64,000 nt of DNA from contig CABQLY010000002.1 of the NCBI GenBank assembly GCA_902465155.1, positions 1 to 64,000 of the forward strand, given 5' to 3'. How positions within the stretch are numbered: position 1 is the first letter of the stretch; every line of letters begins with the position of its first letter. Both the position numbers and the translations under genes were made by a program. Source of the stretch: an uncultured Oscillospiraceae bacterium. Its GTDB lineage: Bacteria; Bacillota; Clostridia; Oscillospirales; Acutalibacteraceae. Positions 32,602-42,000 of this stretch are shown here, in pieces. The notes beneath the pieces were generated by a model that was not told where the DNA came from, did not search any database, and saw only the letters and a program-made list of their open reading frames with translations.

Positions 32602-35370
32602 ATGATGAAACATTGTTTAAAAAAGCAAATAGCATTGGCACTTTCGGCCGTGCTGCTGGCAATTTCTTTAGTAGTGCCAACCGCCGCCGAGGGGGCAACA
32701 GCCCTGGTAAATTTGGTTACCGACGGCGGGTTTGAGGGGCAAAGCGCAGGCGCGCTTTCTACAAAAATTGGCACGGGAAACGGCGGTACAAACACCACTA
32801 ACAATTTGTGGGGAAAATTAGGAACAGGGTTAGAAACCGCCGCCGTGGTAGAGGACCCTGCCAACGCCTATTCGGGCAGCCACTATTTGCGGGGCACGCT
32901 GGCGGCCCTTAACGGCAGCTTTAGCTTGCGACCGGTTGGCGTTTTGCTTGAGGTTGAAGCTAATACCGATTATATTTTTTCGTTTTGGGCAAAAAGCACT
33001 TTTAATGTTAACATTTACGGGGCTGTTGTTCCTGTAAACGCAACCGGCCCGGTAACTGCATTTGCCGGAAACACGCTTTACAATAAAATTATTGCTAAAT
33101 CGGACGATTGGAAGAATTATACCCTTACATTTAACAGTGCAGAAAAAACGCAGATTGCACTTGCTTTTGGCGGCAATAGCGACGGTTTTGCACAGTCGGA
33201 GGATTATTACTGCATAGACGATGTTGCCGTATATAAAAGCGAGGGCTTAAAAACCCTAAGGGTAGAGGCTACCGGCGATAATACCGCTACGGCCTCCTCC
33301 GCTTTAGGCTTACCCGGCACCGTGCTTACCGCCACCGCCGCCGGAGCTAACCAATTTTTAGGCTGGTACAAAAACGGTGTTTTGGTTAGCACAAACGCAG
33401 AATATACCCTTGAGGCCGCTTTAGAGGAGGATTCTACCTTTTTGGCAAAATTCTCGGGCAATATTATTAAAAACGGCGGGTTCGAAGCCCTTTCCGCCGG
33501 CGATTTAAATACAAGGTACGACGCGAACGGCACCCTGCAAAACTTTGCCTGGGGCCGCGTGGCAACCGGCGTTACCTGCGGTACGGTTGCTGCAAACAGC
33601 GAGGAAGCCCACACCGGCAGCAATTATTTAAGCTATCACACAACCTCCGGTACGAATTATGTTCGCACGGTTGGCACCTTAGTGCCGTTAGAGCAAAACA
33701 AGCAGTACCGGCTAACCTTTTGGGCCAAAAGCTTAAGCGCCGAAAATGCAAACAGTATTTCGGCTGCAATTTTAACAACAACCGCTACAAGCATAAGCAA
33801 TAAAATTGACGGAAACCCTTCTGTAAGCATTCCAAAAGAGAACACTGCTTGGCAGGAATACACCTTAACCTTTAACAGCAGCAGCTACACACAGGTAATT
33901 GTGGCCTTTGGCGGCAATGCAAATAATGTTACTGCTGCCAATTACGCTATAGACAATGTTGCCCTTTGCGAGGTGGTTGAGTCGGTTACCGTTTTAACCG
34001 AAGTAAACACCACCGGCGCGGCCGGCAAGGTGGTAGGCGGCACTGTTACCGGCGCCGGCACCTACAACAGCGGGGACGAGGTTACCTTAACCGCCACCCC
34101 CAAAGCCGGGTTTACCTTTGCCGGTTGGAGCGAAGGCGAGACAAACGCTGTTCGCACCGTTTCGGCTGCAAATGCCACCTACACAGCAAACTTTGCCAAC
34201 GCCGGCAAAAACTTAATTGCTAACGGCAATTTAGAGTCGGATGATTATGCAGTAGCCGATGTGTTTGAAAAGGTTAGTTCAAAAGCGCTGCCCGAAAGGG
34301 TTCAAAGCCCCACCGGCGACGGTTATGCTTTAAAGATAACCGCGAATAAAGATGTTGGCTTAGCGTTAAACGGCGTTCAGGTTCAAGCCGGCCACAGCTA
34401 TGTGCTTCGTTGTAAATTATTTTTAGAAAAACAGGCAAGCCACACTAATGCAAACAATTTTGAGAGAATTGGCTTTTGGAAAAACAATTTTTCTAATTTT
34501 AACACCGCAAATTTCCCCTTTGGTAAAAGTGCCTATGCCTGGTTAAAGAACGGAGAGGGTGCTGCTGTTGGCGAGTGGAAAGAATTCTCTGTAATGCTTA
34601 CGCCGGAGCAGGACAGCACCATTGCGGTTGGCATTGGCACGGTAGACAGCAGCTGCAATATTGATTGGTACATTGACGATATTGCCCTGTACGATTTAAC
34701 CACCTGCGGCGTTGTTGCCACGGGGGTAGATAGCTCTACCGGCCAATTGAACGAGGCCGGCTTTAGCGCGGCCATTCGCGCGGCAAACAACACCGACGGC
34801 AGCGTTGCCAAAAACGGCCTGCGCGTTTACAACGCGGTAGAAAAAGATCTGCTTGGCAATGTGGTAGAATACGGCACCATTGTGGTACGCAAGGGCTATT
34901 TGCAAAAGGCAAACGCCGCCGGCTGGAAAAACACCGCGCTTGCAGGCCAGACCCTTGACGAGCCTACCGTAGAAATGTACGGCATTGGCGGAATTGGCTT
35001 TGGCGTTGCTTACCGCAAGGCCGGCGCTTCTACCGCTACCGGCAGTTCGGCCGTTGAACCCATTTTGTGGCGGGACGATTTAAACAATGCAGCTGTGTAC
35101 ACCGCTTTTGCAACCGGCATTGCCGAGGATTATTACGGCGACGCGTACCTGTACCGCTCTTACGCGGTTTTAACCAACGGCGCTGTGGTATATGGCGAAA
35201 CGGTTGAGGTTAGCGTGTTTGATGTTGCCAACGCCATTAGCAATGCCGAGGCTGCTCCGCAGGTTGATACCGCTGCGTTTTACGCCTTTGTGAACGAAAA
35301 CACCGGCGCCGCTTACGAAAGCTGGTGCACCAGCAACGGGAAAGAAACCGGCAAGCTTTACAGCAAATAA
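32602..35370 (+). CDS. secreted protein: three CBM-like modules, two InlB-type repeats and the shared C-terminal domain
   Basis: The product is 922 residues from ATG 32602, behind GGAGGACTGCA (a second ATG follows at once). After a signal peptide there are CBM-like modules at about 30-210, 288-460 and 536-705, each opening with a DGGFE/NGGFE/NGNLE-type motif. Divergent InlB repeats lie at about 216-285 (FLGWYKNG) and 464-532 (FTFAGWSEG). The final 215 residues are homologous to the C-terminus of the 3595-6144 protein (AIRAA, GxRxYN, RKGxL, YGE). The module order is the same in both, so they are paralogues despite low overall identity. No catalytic domain or cell-wall anchor is visible; probable glycan-binding surface or released protein. 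Confidence 0.8.
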   Translation: MMKHCLKKQIALALSAVLLAISLVVPTAAEGATALVNLVTDGGFEGQSAGALSTKIGTGNGGTNTTNNLWGKLGTGLETAAVVEDPANAYSGSHYLRGTLAALNGSFSLRPVGVLLEVEANTDYIFSFWAKSTFNVNIYGAVVPVNATGPVTAFAGNTLYNKIIAKSDDWKNYTLTFNSAEKTQIALAFGGNSDGFAQSEDYYCIDDVAVYKSEGLKTLRVEATGDNTATASSALGLPGTVLTATAAGANQFLGWYKNGVLVSTNAEYTLEAALEEDSTFLAKFSGNIIKNGGFEALSAGDLNTRYDANGTLQNFAWGRVATGVTCGTVAANSEEAHTGSNYLSYHTTSGTNYVRTVGTLVPLEQNKQYRLTFWAKSLSAENANSISAAILTTTATSISNKIDGNPSVSIPKENTAWQEYTLTFNSSSYTQVIVAFGGNANNVTAANYAIDNVALCEVVESVTVLTEVNTTGAAGKVVGGTVTGAGTYNSGDEVTLTATPKAGFTFAGWSEGETNAVRTVSAANATYTANFANAGKNLIANGNLESDDYAVADVFEKVSSKALPERVQSPTGDGYALKITANKDVGLALNGVQVQAGHSYVLRCKLFLEKQASHTNANNFERIGFWKNNFSNFNTANFPFGKSAYAWLKNGEGAAVGEWKEFSVMLTPEQDSTIAVGIGTVDSSCNIDWYIDDIALYDLTTCGVVATGVDSSTGQLNEAGFSAAIRAANNTDGSVAKNGLRVYNAVEKDLLGNVVEYGTIVVRKGYLQKANAAGWKNTALAGQTLDEPTVEMYGIGGIGFGVAYRKAGASTATGSSAVEPILWRDDLNNAAVYTAFATGIAEDYYGDAYLYRSYAVLTNGAVVYGETVEVSVFDVANAISNAEAAPQVDTAAFYAFVNENTGAAYESWCTSNGKETGKLYSK

Positions 35371-35405
35371 ACCTTGCTTGGGTATTGGGCAGTAAATTTA
35401 ATTTT

Positions 35406-35434
35406 GGCTGCCGCCAATAAAGCGGCAGCCTTTT
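35406..35434 (+). terminator. terminator after the secreted-protein gene
   Basis: GGCTGCCGC and GCGGCAGCC pair across CAATAAA, and TTTT follows. Confidence 0.7.
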
Positions 35435-35535
35435 GGCAAGCAGCCACCTTTTAAGCAAATTGCCCGGTGCTTGCAAAGTTTGGCTAAAATGTGTTAAACT
35501 AATTTGGTAAACACAGCACAAAAGGGGAAATTAAA

Positions 35536-36405
35536 ATGCGTAGCTTTACTTCTCGAAATTTTAGTGAGTTTGAAAATAAAGCCTCTGAATATAATTTTGA
35601 ATTTTACGCCTGTGCTATTCGTAGTGCCGAATCTGAAAAGCAGGGGCACGCCTTTTGGCCGGACGGCCGTAGGGATTACCAAATTGTTATTATTGAAAAG
35701 GGCTACGGTTTTTTTAAAAGCTCCCCCCAAAGCAAGGCGGCCCGCGTTGGCGAAAACAATTTAATTTTGTTTTGCCCGGGCGATTACCAGGATTACTGGT
35801 TTGAGCAAAACAGCAATACCATTTTTTACCGAATACATTTTTCGGGCACGCAGGTGCCGGCTTTATTGCAGGATTGCGGCGTTAACATTACCAAACGCCC
35901 GTTTTACACCATTAAAAAGGCCGGCTCGGTGCGTTGGTATTTTGAGCAGCTAATTTTGCTGAACAAGCTGGACGCGCCAACCAAAAACTTGCTTTTAAAC
36001 TCTTTGGCTATTGCTTTAATTTACAACATTGGCCGAAATTTAAGCGGTGCGCACAGTTTAAGTAAAAGCTACAAAATTCGCCCCGCTATTGATTACATTA
36101 CCACCAACCCCTCTGAGCACCACCCGGTTGCCTTTTACGCCGAAATGTGCCGGCTTTCGGTTTCGCGGTTTTCGGCAATATTTAAAGAGGCCACCAATAC
36201 CTCGGTAAAGGAGTATATTTCCGGCGTGCGGTTAGAGTGCGTGATTAACGATTTTTACAACGACCGCGATTGCACCCTTTCCATTGATGAAATTGCCAAC
36301 AACAACGGCTATTTTAACATGACCAACTTTTACAACAAGTTTAAGGAGTACACCGGAAAAACGCCCGGACAGTTTAGAAAGTACATTACAAAAAACAGGG
36401 ATTAA
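35536..36405 (+). CDS. AraC-family regulator, cupin sensor
   Basis: The 289-residue product starts at ATG behind AAAGGGG. The N-terminal cupin part contains RRDYQIVIIEKGYG, FCPGDYQDYW and YRIHFSGT. The C-terminal two helix-turn-helix motifs include EMCRLSVSRFSAIFKEA and IANNNGYFNMTNFYNKFKEY. The sensor motifs are shared with the regulator at 58183-59016 (RQDYQLIYL, YRPGEPQ, WIHFSGS), so these are paralogues. It lies four bases before the beta-helix gene and is probably co-transcribed with it, which makes it the likely regulator of this surface locus. Confidence 0.86.
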   Translation: MRSFTSRNFSEFENKASEYNFEFYACAIRSAESEKQGHAFWPDGRRDYQIVIIEKGYGFFKSSPQSKAARVGENNLILFCPGDYQDYWFEQNSNTIFYRIHFSGTQVPALLQDCGVNITKRPFYTIKKAGSVRWYFEQLILLNKLDAPTKNLLLNSLAIALIYNIGRNLSGAHSLSKSYKIRPAIDYITTNPSEHHPVAFYAEMCRLSVSRFSAIFKEATNTSVKEYISGVRLECVINDFYNDRDCTLSIDEIANNNGYFNMTNFYNKFKEYTGKTPGQFRKYITKNRD

Positions 36406-36409
36406 TTTT

Positions 36410-38467
36410 ATGACAGCAAAACCCAATTGCTTTCGCACGGCTTTTTTAAAAGGGCACAGCGCCGTGTTAGATGTTACCAAGCCGCCCTTTAACGCCGTGC
36501 CGGACGGCAAAACCGATTGCACCGGCGCGCTGCGGTTGGCTTTTGATTTTGTAACCGGCGAGTATTTAAAGGCTTTTCGGCAAACCAAGCAGCTGCTGCA
36601 GCAGCAAACCGACCCCAACGCATTGTTAAGCTTTGAGGTACGCAAGGTGGGGGGCAAACTAAATGTGCCCTTTCCGCTGGAGCTGCCAAAGGGGTATATT
36701 ATCTACCTGCCCAAAGGGGTTTACCGCGTTACCGACACGGTTACCTACTCGCACGAGGATCTGTACGATATTTTGTTGAACCTGCGCTGGCTGGAGATGT
36801 GCGCCATGCTGCGCGTGGTGGGGGAGGAGCAGGGGCAAACCGTTATTCGGTTAGATGACGGCCTGCCGGCCTTTGCCTTTGGGGCGCGCCGGCCGGTGCT
36901 TAATTTTTGCAACGGCGAAAAATCCGGCGTTGCCATGTCTAACTCGGTGCAGAATTTAACGGTAGATGTTGGTAAAAACAACCCCGGTGCCGTTGCGCTG
37001 CGCTTTTTGTGCAACAATACCGGCTTGGTGCAGCGGGTAACCCTAAAAAGCTCCGACCCCGATTTTCGCGGCTATTGCGGGTTTGAAATGGTAGACGAAA
37101 AAACCTCCTGCGGGTATGTGCGCCACTTAACGGTAGAGGGGTTTGATTACGCCGTTCGGTTTACCAGCCAGCAGCACAATTTGGCAATGGAGCAGATTTG
37201 CATTAAAAACCAACGCATTGCGGGAATTTACCAGCTGGGCTCGGCACTTTCGGTTCGGGGCCTTAAAAGCGTAAACACGGTTCCGGCCGTGCATTTACCG
37301 GGCTACAGTGCGCACCTAACAATGGTAGATAGCGAGCTGCTGGGCGGCAGTGCAGACAATTGCGCCATAAAAGCCGAATTTGGGCAATATTATTTTAGAA
37401 ACATTAAAACCGGCGGCTACGGGTTAAGCCTTGCAACAATGAACAACCGATTTTTACCAAACGAGCTGCCGTACGAAATTTTTTCTTTTCAAGAATATTC
37501 GCTGTTTAACCGGCCGGACCCCAAAAGCTTTGACACGGCCAATTTGCCGGAGGAGCCCTTTTTTAACGGCGATGAAAGCGGGTTTGTTAGCGTTTTGCAG
37601 TTTGGCGCGGTGGGCAACGGCGTAACCGATGACACCGCCGCTATTCAAAAAGCAATGAACAGCGGGGCGGCCGGCGTTGCGTTTGAGGCCGGCTGTTACC
37701 TAATAACGGCGCCGGTTGCCGTGCCCGAGCAGGTTTGCACGGTAAACTTTATGTTTTGCAATTTAAAGGTTGGGCCAAAGCTGGCGCAAAGCGGGGGCGC
37801 GGCGTTTAAAATAATTGGCAGCAATAACCCAATTAAAATTTGCAATTTGCTGGCGTGGGAGAGCTTTCACGGTAAAATGACGCTGTTAGACCACGCCGGA
37901 ACCCGCACCGCGGTGTTAGAGCTGCTGCATACACAAGGGGCGGCGCTTTACCAAAACTCGGTGCCGGGCGGCACGGTTTTTGTAACCAGCTGCGCCTGCA
38001 CGGTTGGCGGGGTGCCCGGCGCCGGTGGCCGCAAAACCGCCTTAGCGCACGAGGACGAATGGATTGACGCCCGCGAAACCCCCTGCTTTTATTTTAACCG
38101 CCAAACGGTTTACGCCCGGCAAATAAACCCCGAGCGCGCTAAAACCGAAATTATTAATAACGGCGGCAGGCTGTTTGTTTTAGGCTTTAAAACCGAGGAG
38201 GAGGGCACCGCCTTTTTTACCCAAAACGGGGGTGTTACGCAGGTGCTGGGCGGCGTTTGCTGCATTGGCGCCGGCAAGCCTGTTCCGTTGGTTTTTAACC
38301 AAAACGCGCACAGCCTAATTGTTTTAACAACAATGGTTAACAACAACCGGCAACGGTTCCCCGTAGCGGTGTTAGAGGAGCAAAACGGCAGCACCCGTGC
38401 GTTAAAAGAGGGGGAGCTGCCCGTTCGCACGCAGCTTTCTTATTCTATTACAAAATACAGCAGCTAA
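36410..38467 (+). CDS. right-handed beta-helix protein, GH55/pectate-lyase-like
   Basis: The 685-residue product carries two copies of the Pectate_lyase_3 opening motif: FNAVPDGKTDCTGALRLAF at about 28 and LQFGAVGNGVTDDTAAIQKA at about 396. Two such beta-helices in one chain recall GH55 enzymes (1,3-glucanase fold) and related carbohydrate-active proteins. No signal peptide is visible, so it is cytoplasmic or exported unusually. I cannot place catalytic residues. It follows the AraC gene directly and precedes the 40-residue peptide and giant surface protein, which suggests a role in handling one glycan. Confidence 0.75.
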   Translation: MTAKPNCFRTAFLKGHSAVLDVTKPPFNAVPDGKTDCTGALRLAFDFVTGEYLKAFRQTKQLLQQQTDPNALLSFEVRKVGGKLNVPFPLELPKGYIIYLPKGVYRVTDTVTYSHEDLYDILLNLRWLEMCAMLRVVGEEQGQTVIRLDDGLPAFAFGARRPVLNFCNGEKSGVAMSNSVQNLTVDVGKNNPGAVALRFLCNNTGLVQRVTLKSSDPDFRGYCGFEMVDEKTSCGYVRHLTVEGFDYAVRFTSQQHNLAMEQICIKNQRIAGIYQLGSALSVRGLKSVNTVPAVHLPGYSAHLTMVDSELLGGSADNCAIKAEFGQYYFRNIKTGGYGLSLATMNNRFLPNELPYEIFSFQEYSLFNRPDPKSFDTANLPEEPFFNGDESGFVSVLQFGAVGNGVTDDTAAIQKAMNSGAAGVAFEAGCYLITAPVAVPEQVCTVNFMFCNLKVGPKLAQSGGAAFKIIGSNNPIKICNLLAWESFHGKMTLLDHAGTRTAVLELLHTQGAALYQNSVPGGTVFVTSCACTVGGVPGAGGRKTALAHEDEWIDARETPCFYFNRQTVYARQINPERAKTEIINNGGRLFVLGFKTEEEGTAFFTQNGGVTQVLGGVCCIGAGKPVPLVFNQNAHSLIVLTTMVNNNRQRFPVAVLEEQNGSTRALKEGELPVRTQLSYSITKYSS

Positions 38468-38604
38468 GGCTGGCAAATTCTTTGCGAAGTTAGCAAAAAA
38501 ACAGTTTAAAACGATATTGTTTGTGCCGTTTTTGTGTTTTATACTAAAAACGGTTAAAAAACGCTGTTTGGTTACAGCATTACAAGTTGAAAGGGTGTTT
38601 GGCA

Positions 38605-38727
38605 ATGAAAAAATATGTTACCCCTGAAATAAATAAAATTAAAAGCTCGCAGGTTTCGGTTATGGATTCCAGCAGTATTTTAGGTAACGACGCGGAGGCC
38701 GCGGTAGGCGGCGAGTTGGAATTTTAA
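38605..38727 (+). CDS. short peptide, MKK-Y-P type (40 aa)
   Basis: The small gene starts at ATG 38605 behind AAGGGTG and ends at a strong terminator, so it looks expressed as its own unit. The product opens MKKYVTPEINKIK, has VMDSSS in the middle and ends GGELEF. It shares its layout with the 37-residue peptide at 6175-6288. The region from DSSS to GGELEF is Gly/Ala/acidic, and the double glycine at 35-36 could be a cleavage point but proves nothing. No modification enzyme or peptidase-exporter gene is adjacent. The function is unknown. Confidence 0.68.
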   Translation: MKKYVTPEINKIKSSQVSVMDSSSILGNDAEAAVGGELEF

Positions 38728-38752
38728 AATTCACCGCGCGCATTTTAAAAGT

Positions 38753-38800
38753 AACGGGCAATGGAAGGTAAGGTTACTTCTGTTGCCCGTTTTATTTTTT
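38753..38800 (+). terminator. terminator of the peptide gene
   Basis: AACGGGCAA and TTGCCCGTT pair across a 21-base loop with its own GTTAC/GTAAC-like partial pairing, and a T-rich tail follows. The remaining 200 bases to the next start hold only its promoter region (GTGCTATAATTT near 38892). Confidence 0.7.
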
Positions 38801-39000
38801 AACAAAACGGCGCTAAACGGTTGCTTTTTGCAATATTATGCGAAATTAGCGTAAAAACAGCAAAAACAGATATAGAATAGCCTTGTGCTACTGTGCTATA
38901 ATTTTGGTGGAAAACAAAGTTGTTTTGTACCGGTTTTAGGTTTTGGAATGGCCTTAGAATTAAACGGGCGCAGCTTTGCAGAAATACGGAGGTATATTTT

Positions 39001-42000
39001 ATGAAAAAGGTTCTTTCGGTAACCCTTGCCGCAGTGCTTTTATTTACGGCCTTTGTAACGGTTTTTAGCTTTAACGCCGCGGCCGAAAGCGTAGAGCTGC
39101 TGGGCAGCGGCAATTTTAACGGAACCGCCGGAGAGCGCGTTTCTTGGCAGCAGGTAGATCATTCTGCCACAAAAAACGCCGCCTTTGTTTACGCAGAGGA
39201 GGTCGGCCGCCAGTTTGCCTCGGGCAAGGCGGGCAGCGCTGTTTTTAAGCAGGTTACCCTGAAAGCCAATGTTAGCTACACCGTTAGCTTTGAGGCCCGC
39301 TTTTTGGGCGACGCCGTGCCGGATAACCTTGCCAGCTTTTACCGCGCCGGCTTTGCTGCCAAGGTGGCTGCTTTGGGTAACGGCAATTTTGTTGGCCCAA
39401 ACAGCACCGGGAATAAATATTACAGCATTTACGATAAGCAATTAAGCAAGGTAAAGGCCGGCACCATTGCCAATGTTTCGGCCTGGGCTGTGCACAGCTT
39501 TACCTTTACCCCCGCGGCCGACCTTACCACCTATTTTGTGTTAGGCTCTTACGACAGCAGCTGTAAAGCTACTTTAGAGGTTGACAACGCCTTTATTTGC
39601 AAAACCGAGGATTTGGTAACCGTTACCGCCAAAGCGGGGCAGGGCGGAAGCGTTTTGGGCGGCGGCGTTACCTTTAAAGGCAACAAGGTTACCCTTACCG
39701 CCGTACCAAACACCGGGTACGAGCTGTTTGGCTGGTTTAACAGCAGCAGCGAAAAATTAGGCTCGGCCTTAAGCTTAGAGGTTACCGCTGCTGAGGATTT
39801 AACCGTTACGGCGCAGTTTGCTGCAAGCGCTGCCGCGGCCGATTTAATTGCCGGCGGCGATTTTAACACCGGTCTTGCCAACACCTTTTCCGTGCGTAAG
39901 CAGGGCACCGCAGCTAATTTTGAGCAGGAGCCGGTGCAGGAGGGCGACCTTTGCCTAAAGGGCGCGGCCGGGCTTTCTATCTATGCGCCTGTTACCCTAA
40001 AAGCTGGCACCGAATATACCATGACCTTTGACACCAAATTTTCCGGGGCAGAGGTTCCCGCCGCTTACGAAAGCTTTTACCGTGCCGGCTTTGTAAAAAA
40101 GGTAGATTACCTTTCGGGCTCGGCCTTTGAAAACGGCAGCTACTATTCGTTTTACGCTAAGCAAAAATCAAACCCCTTTGCTTGGCAAACGCACACTGTT
40201 ACCTTTACGCCGTCGGCCGATTTTATCGGCTACGCCGTTATTGGCACGGTAGACAATTTAGCCGCGGCCGCTTATTACTTAGATAATTGGCATTTGGCCA
40301 AAACGGCCGATTACAAAACCGTAACCCTAACCGCCGAGCGCGGCGGCAGCGTTAGCGGTGGCAAAAAGGTTATTGCCGGTAACGCCGTTACTGTTTTGGC
40401 AGTTGCCCAAACCGGCTACCGTTTTGTCGGCTGGTTTGAAAACGGGGTTAAAAAATCTAACAGCGAAAGCTACACCTTTACCGTTACCAACAATGTTGCC
40501 CTTACTGCTAAGTTTGAAAGCAACGGCACCACCGCCGAAAACTTGCTGCAAAACGGCGATTTTGAAAGCGGCTTAAAGGTAGAAAAAATATTTGATACCG
40601 CCGATAAGGCAAACGCCCAAACGGTTATGAAAAACAATGCCGGTAAGTGGGGGCGGCTGTTTTCCGGCGTAACGGTAATGGAGCTTGTTGGCGAGGCCAA
40701 CTTTACCGAGGGGGATAGCGCTGCCCAAAACGGCACCGCCTACCTAAAAACGGGCACCACGGCCGACGGTAAATACATTCGCGGGTTTGGCCAGTTTGTG
40801 TACCTTGAAAAAGGGGATTATGTTTTACAGTTTACCGCCAAAAATAATTCCAATTACCTAAAATTCGGCGTGTGGTCCTCCGGCAGCTTAATTCAAAACG
40901 AAAAGGATATTACCGTGCTTTGCAGCCCGGTTCCGCAGTCGCAAAGCTGGGCGGCGCACAGCGTTAAATTTACCGCCGCAAACAGCGGCTACTACCAAAT
41001 TGGCTTTGGCGGCAACGCGCAGGATGTACCCGGCGCCGTGCTGTGCTTAGATAATATTGCCCTGTACAGCGCCCAAAGCTTTGTAACGGTTACTGCCAAA
41101 GCCGGGCAGGGCGGCAGCGTTAGCGGCAGCACCTCGGTGCTAAAGGGGCAGCAGGTTACCGTTACGGCAACCCCGGCAGCGGGCTACAGCTTTGTTGGCT
41201 GGCAAGCAAATGGCGCTACGGTTAGCACCAGCCTTGCCTACACCTTTACCCCCAGCGCCGATGTTACCCTAACGGCCGTATTTAAAAAGAACGCCGAGTT
41301 TGGCGACAATTTGTTAGAAAACGGCGATTTTGAAACTCCGCTTGACAGCATAGAACGCATTTTTAATAACAGTGACGAGGCTGCCGCGCAGGAAAAAATG
41401 GCAGCGAACGCCGGCAAGTGGGGGCGGCTGTATTCAACCGTTACCCGTATGGAAAGCGTTACCGCCGCAGGCTTTGAGGCAGCCGACAGCGCCGAGTACA
41501 ACGGCACCCGCTACCTAAAAAGCGGCGCCACCGCCGACGGCTTTGTGCGCGGGTTTGGCCAGTTTGTTCAGCTTACCCCGGGCAATTACACCCTAAGCTT
41601 TATTGCGCGCAGCAACACCGCGGGCTATTTTGCTGCGGGCGTTTGGGGAACCGGCACGGTAGTACCCGAAAAGGCCGGAACCGAAAAATTGGCTTCTATC
41701 CGCTTAGCGGCTTCTGAAAATTGGCTGCGTTACAGCCTTAATTTTACCGTTACCGCTGCCGGCTATTACCAGGTTGGTTTTGGCCAAAACGGCAGCCGTG
41801 CCGGGGCAGAATTTTGCTTAGATAATGTTTTGCTTTGCAAAACCGAAAAGTTTGTTGGCATAACCGTTAGTACCGAGGGCGGCGGCAGCGTTAGCGGGCC
41901 GTTAAACCTTGTAAAGGCGGGGGATTCCGTTACCATTAAGGCCGTGCCGGATGAAAACTACAGCTTTGTTGGCTGGTTTTTAAACGGGGCTTTGGTTACG

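Noticed and set aside
38920..39000. N-terminal extension of the giant adhesin upstream of 39001
   Set aside because: It would hide the signal peptide; a GGAGGT site and a typical MKK signal start at 39001.
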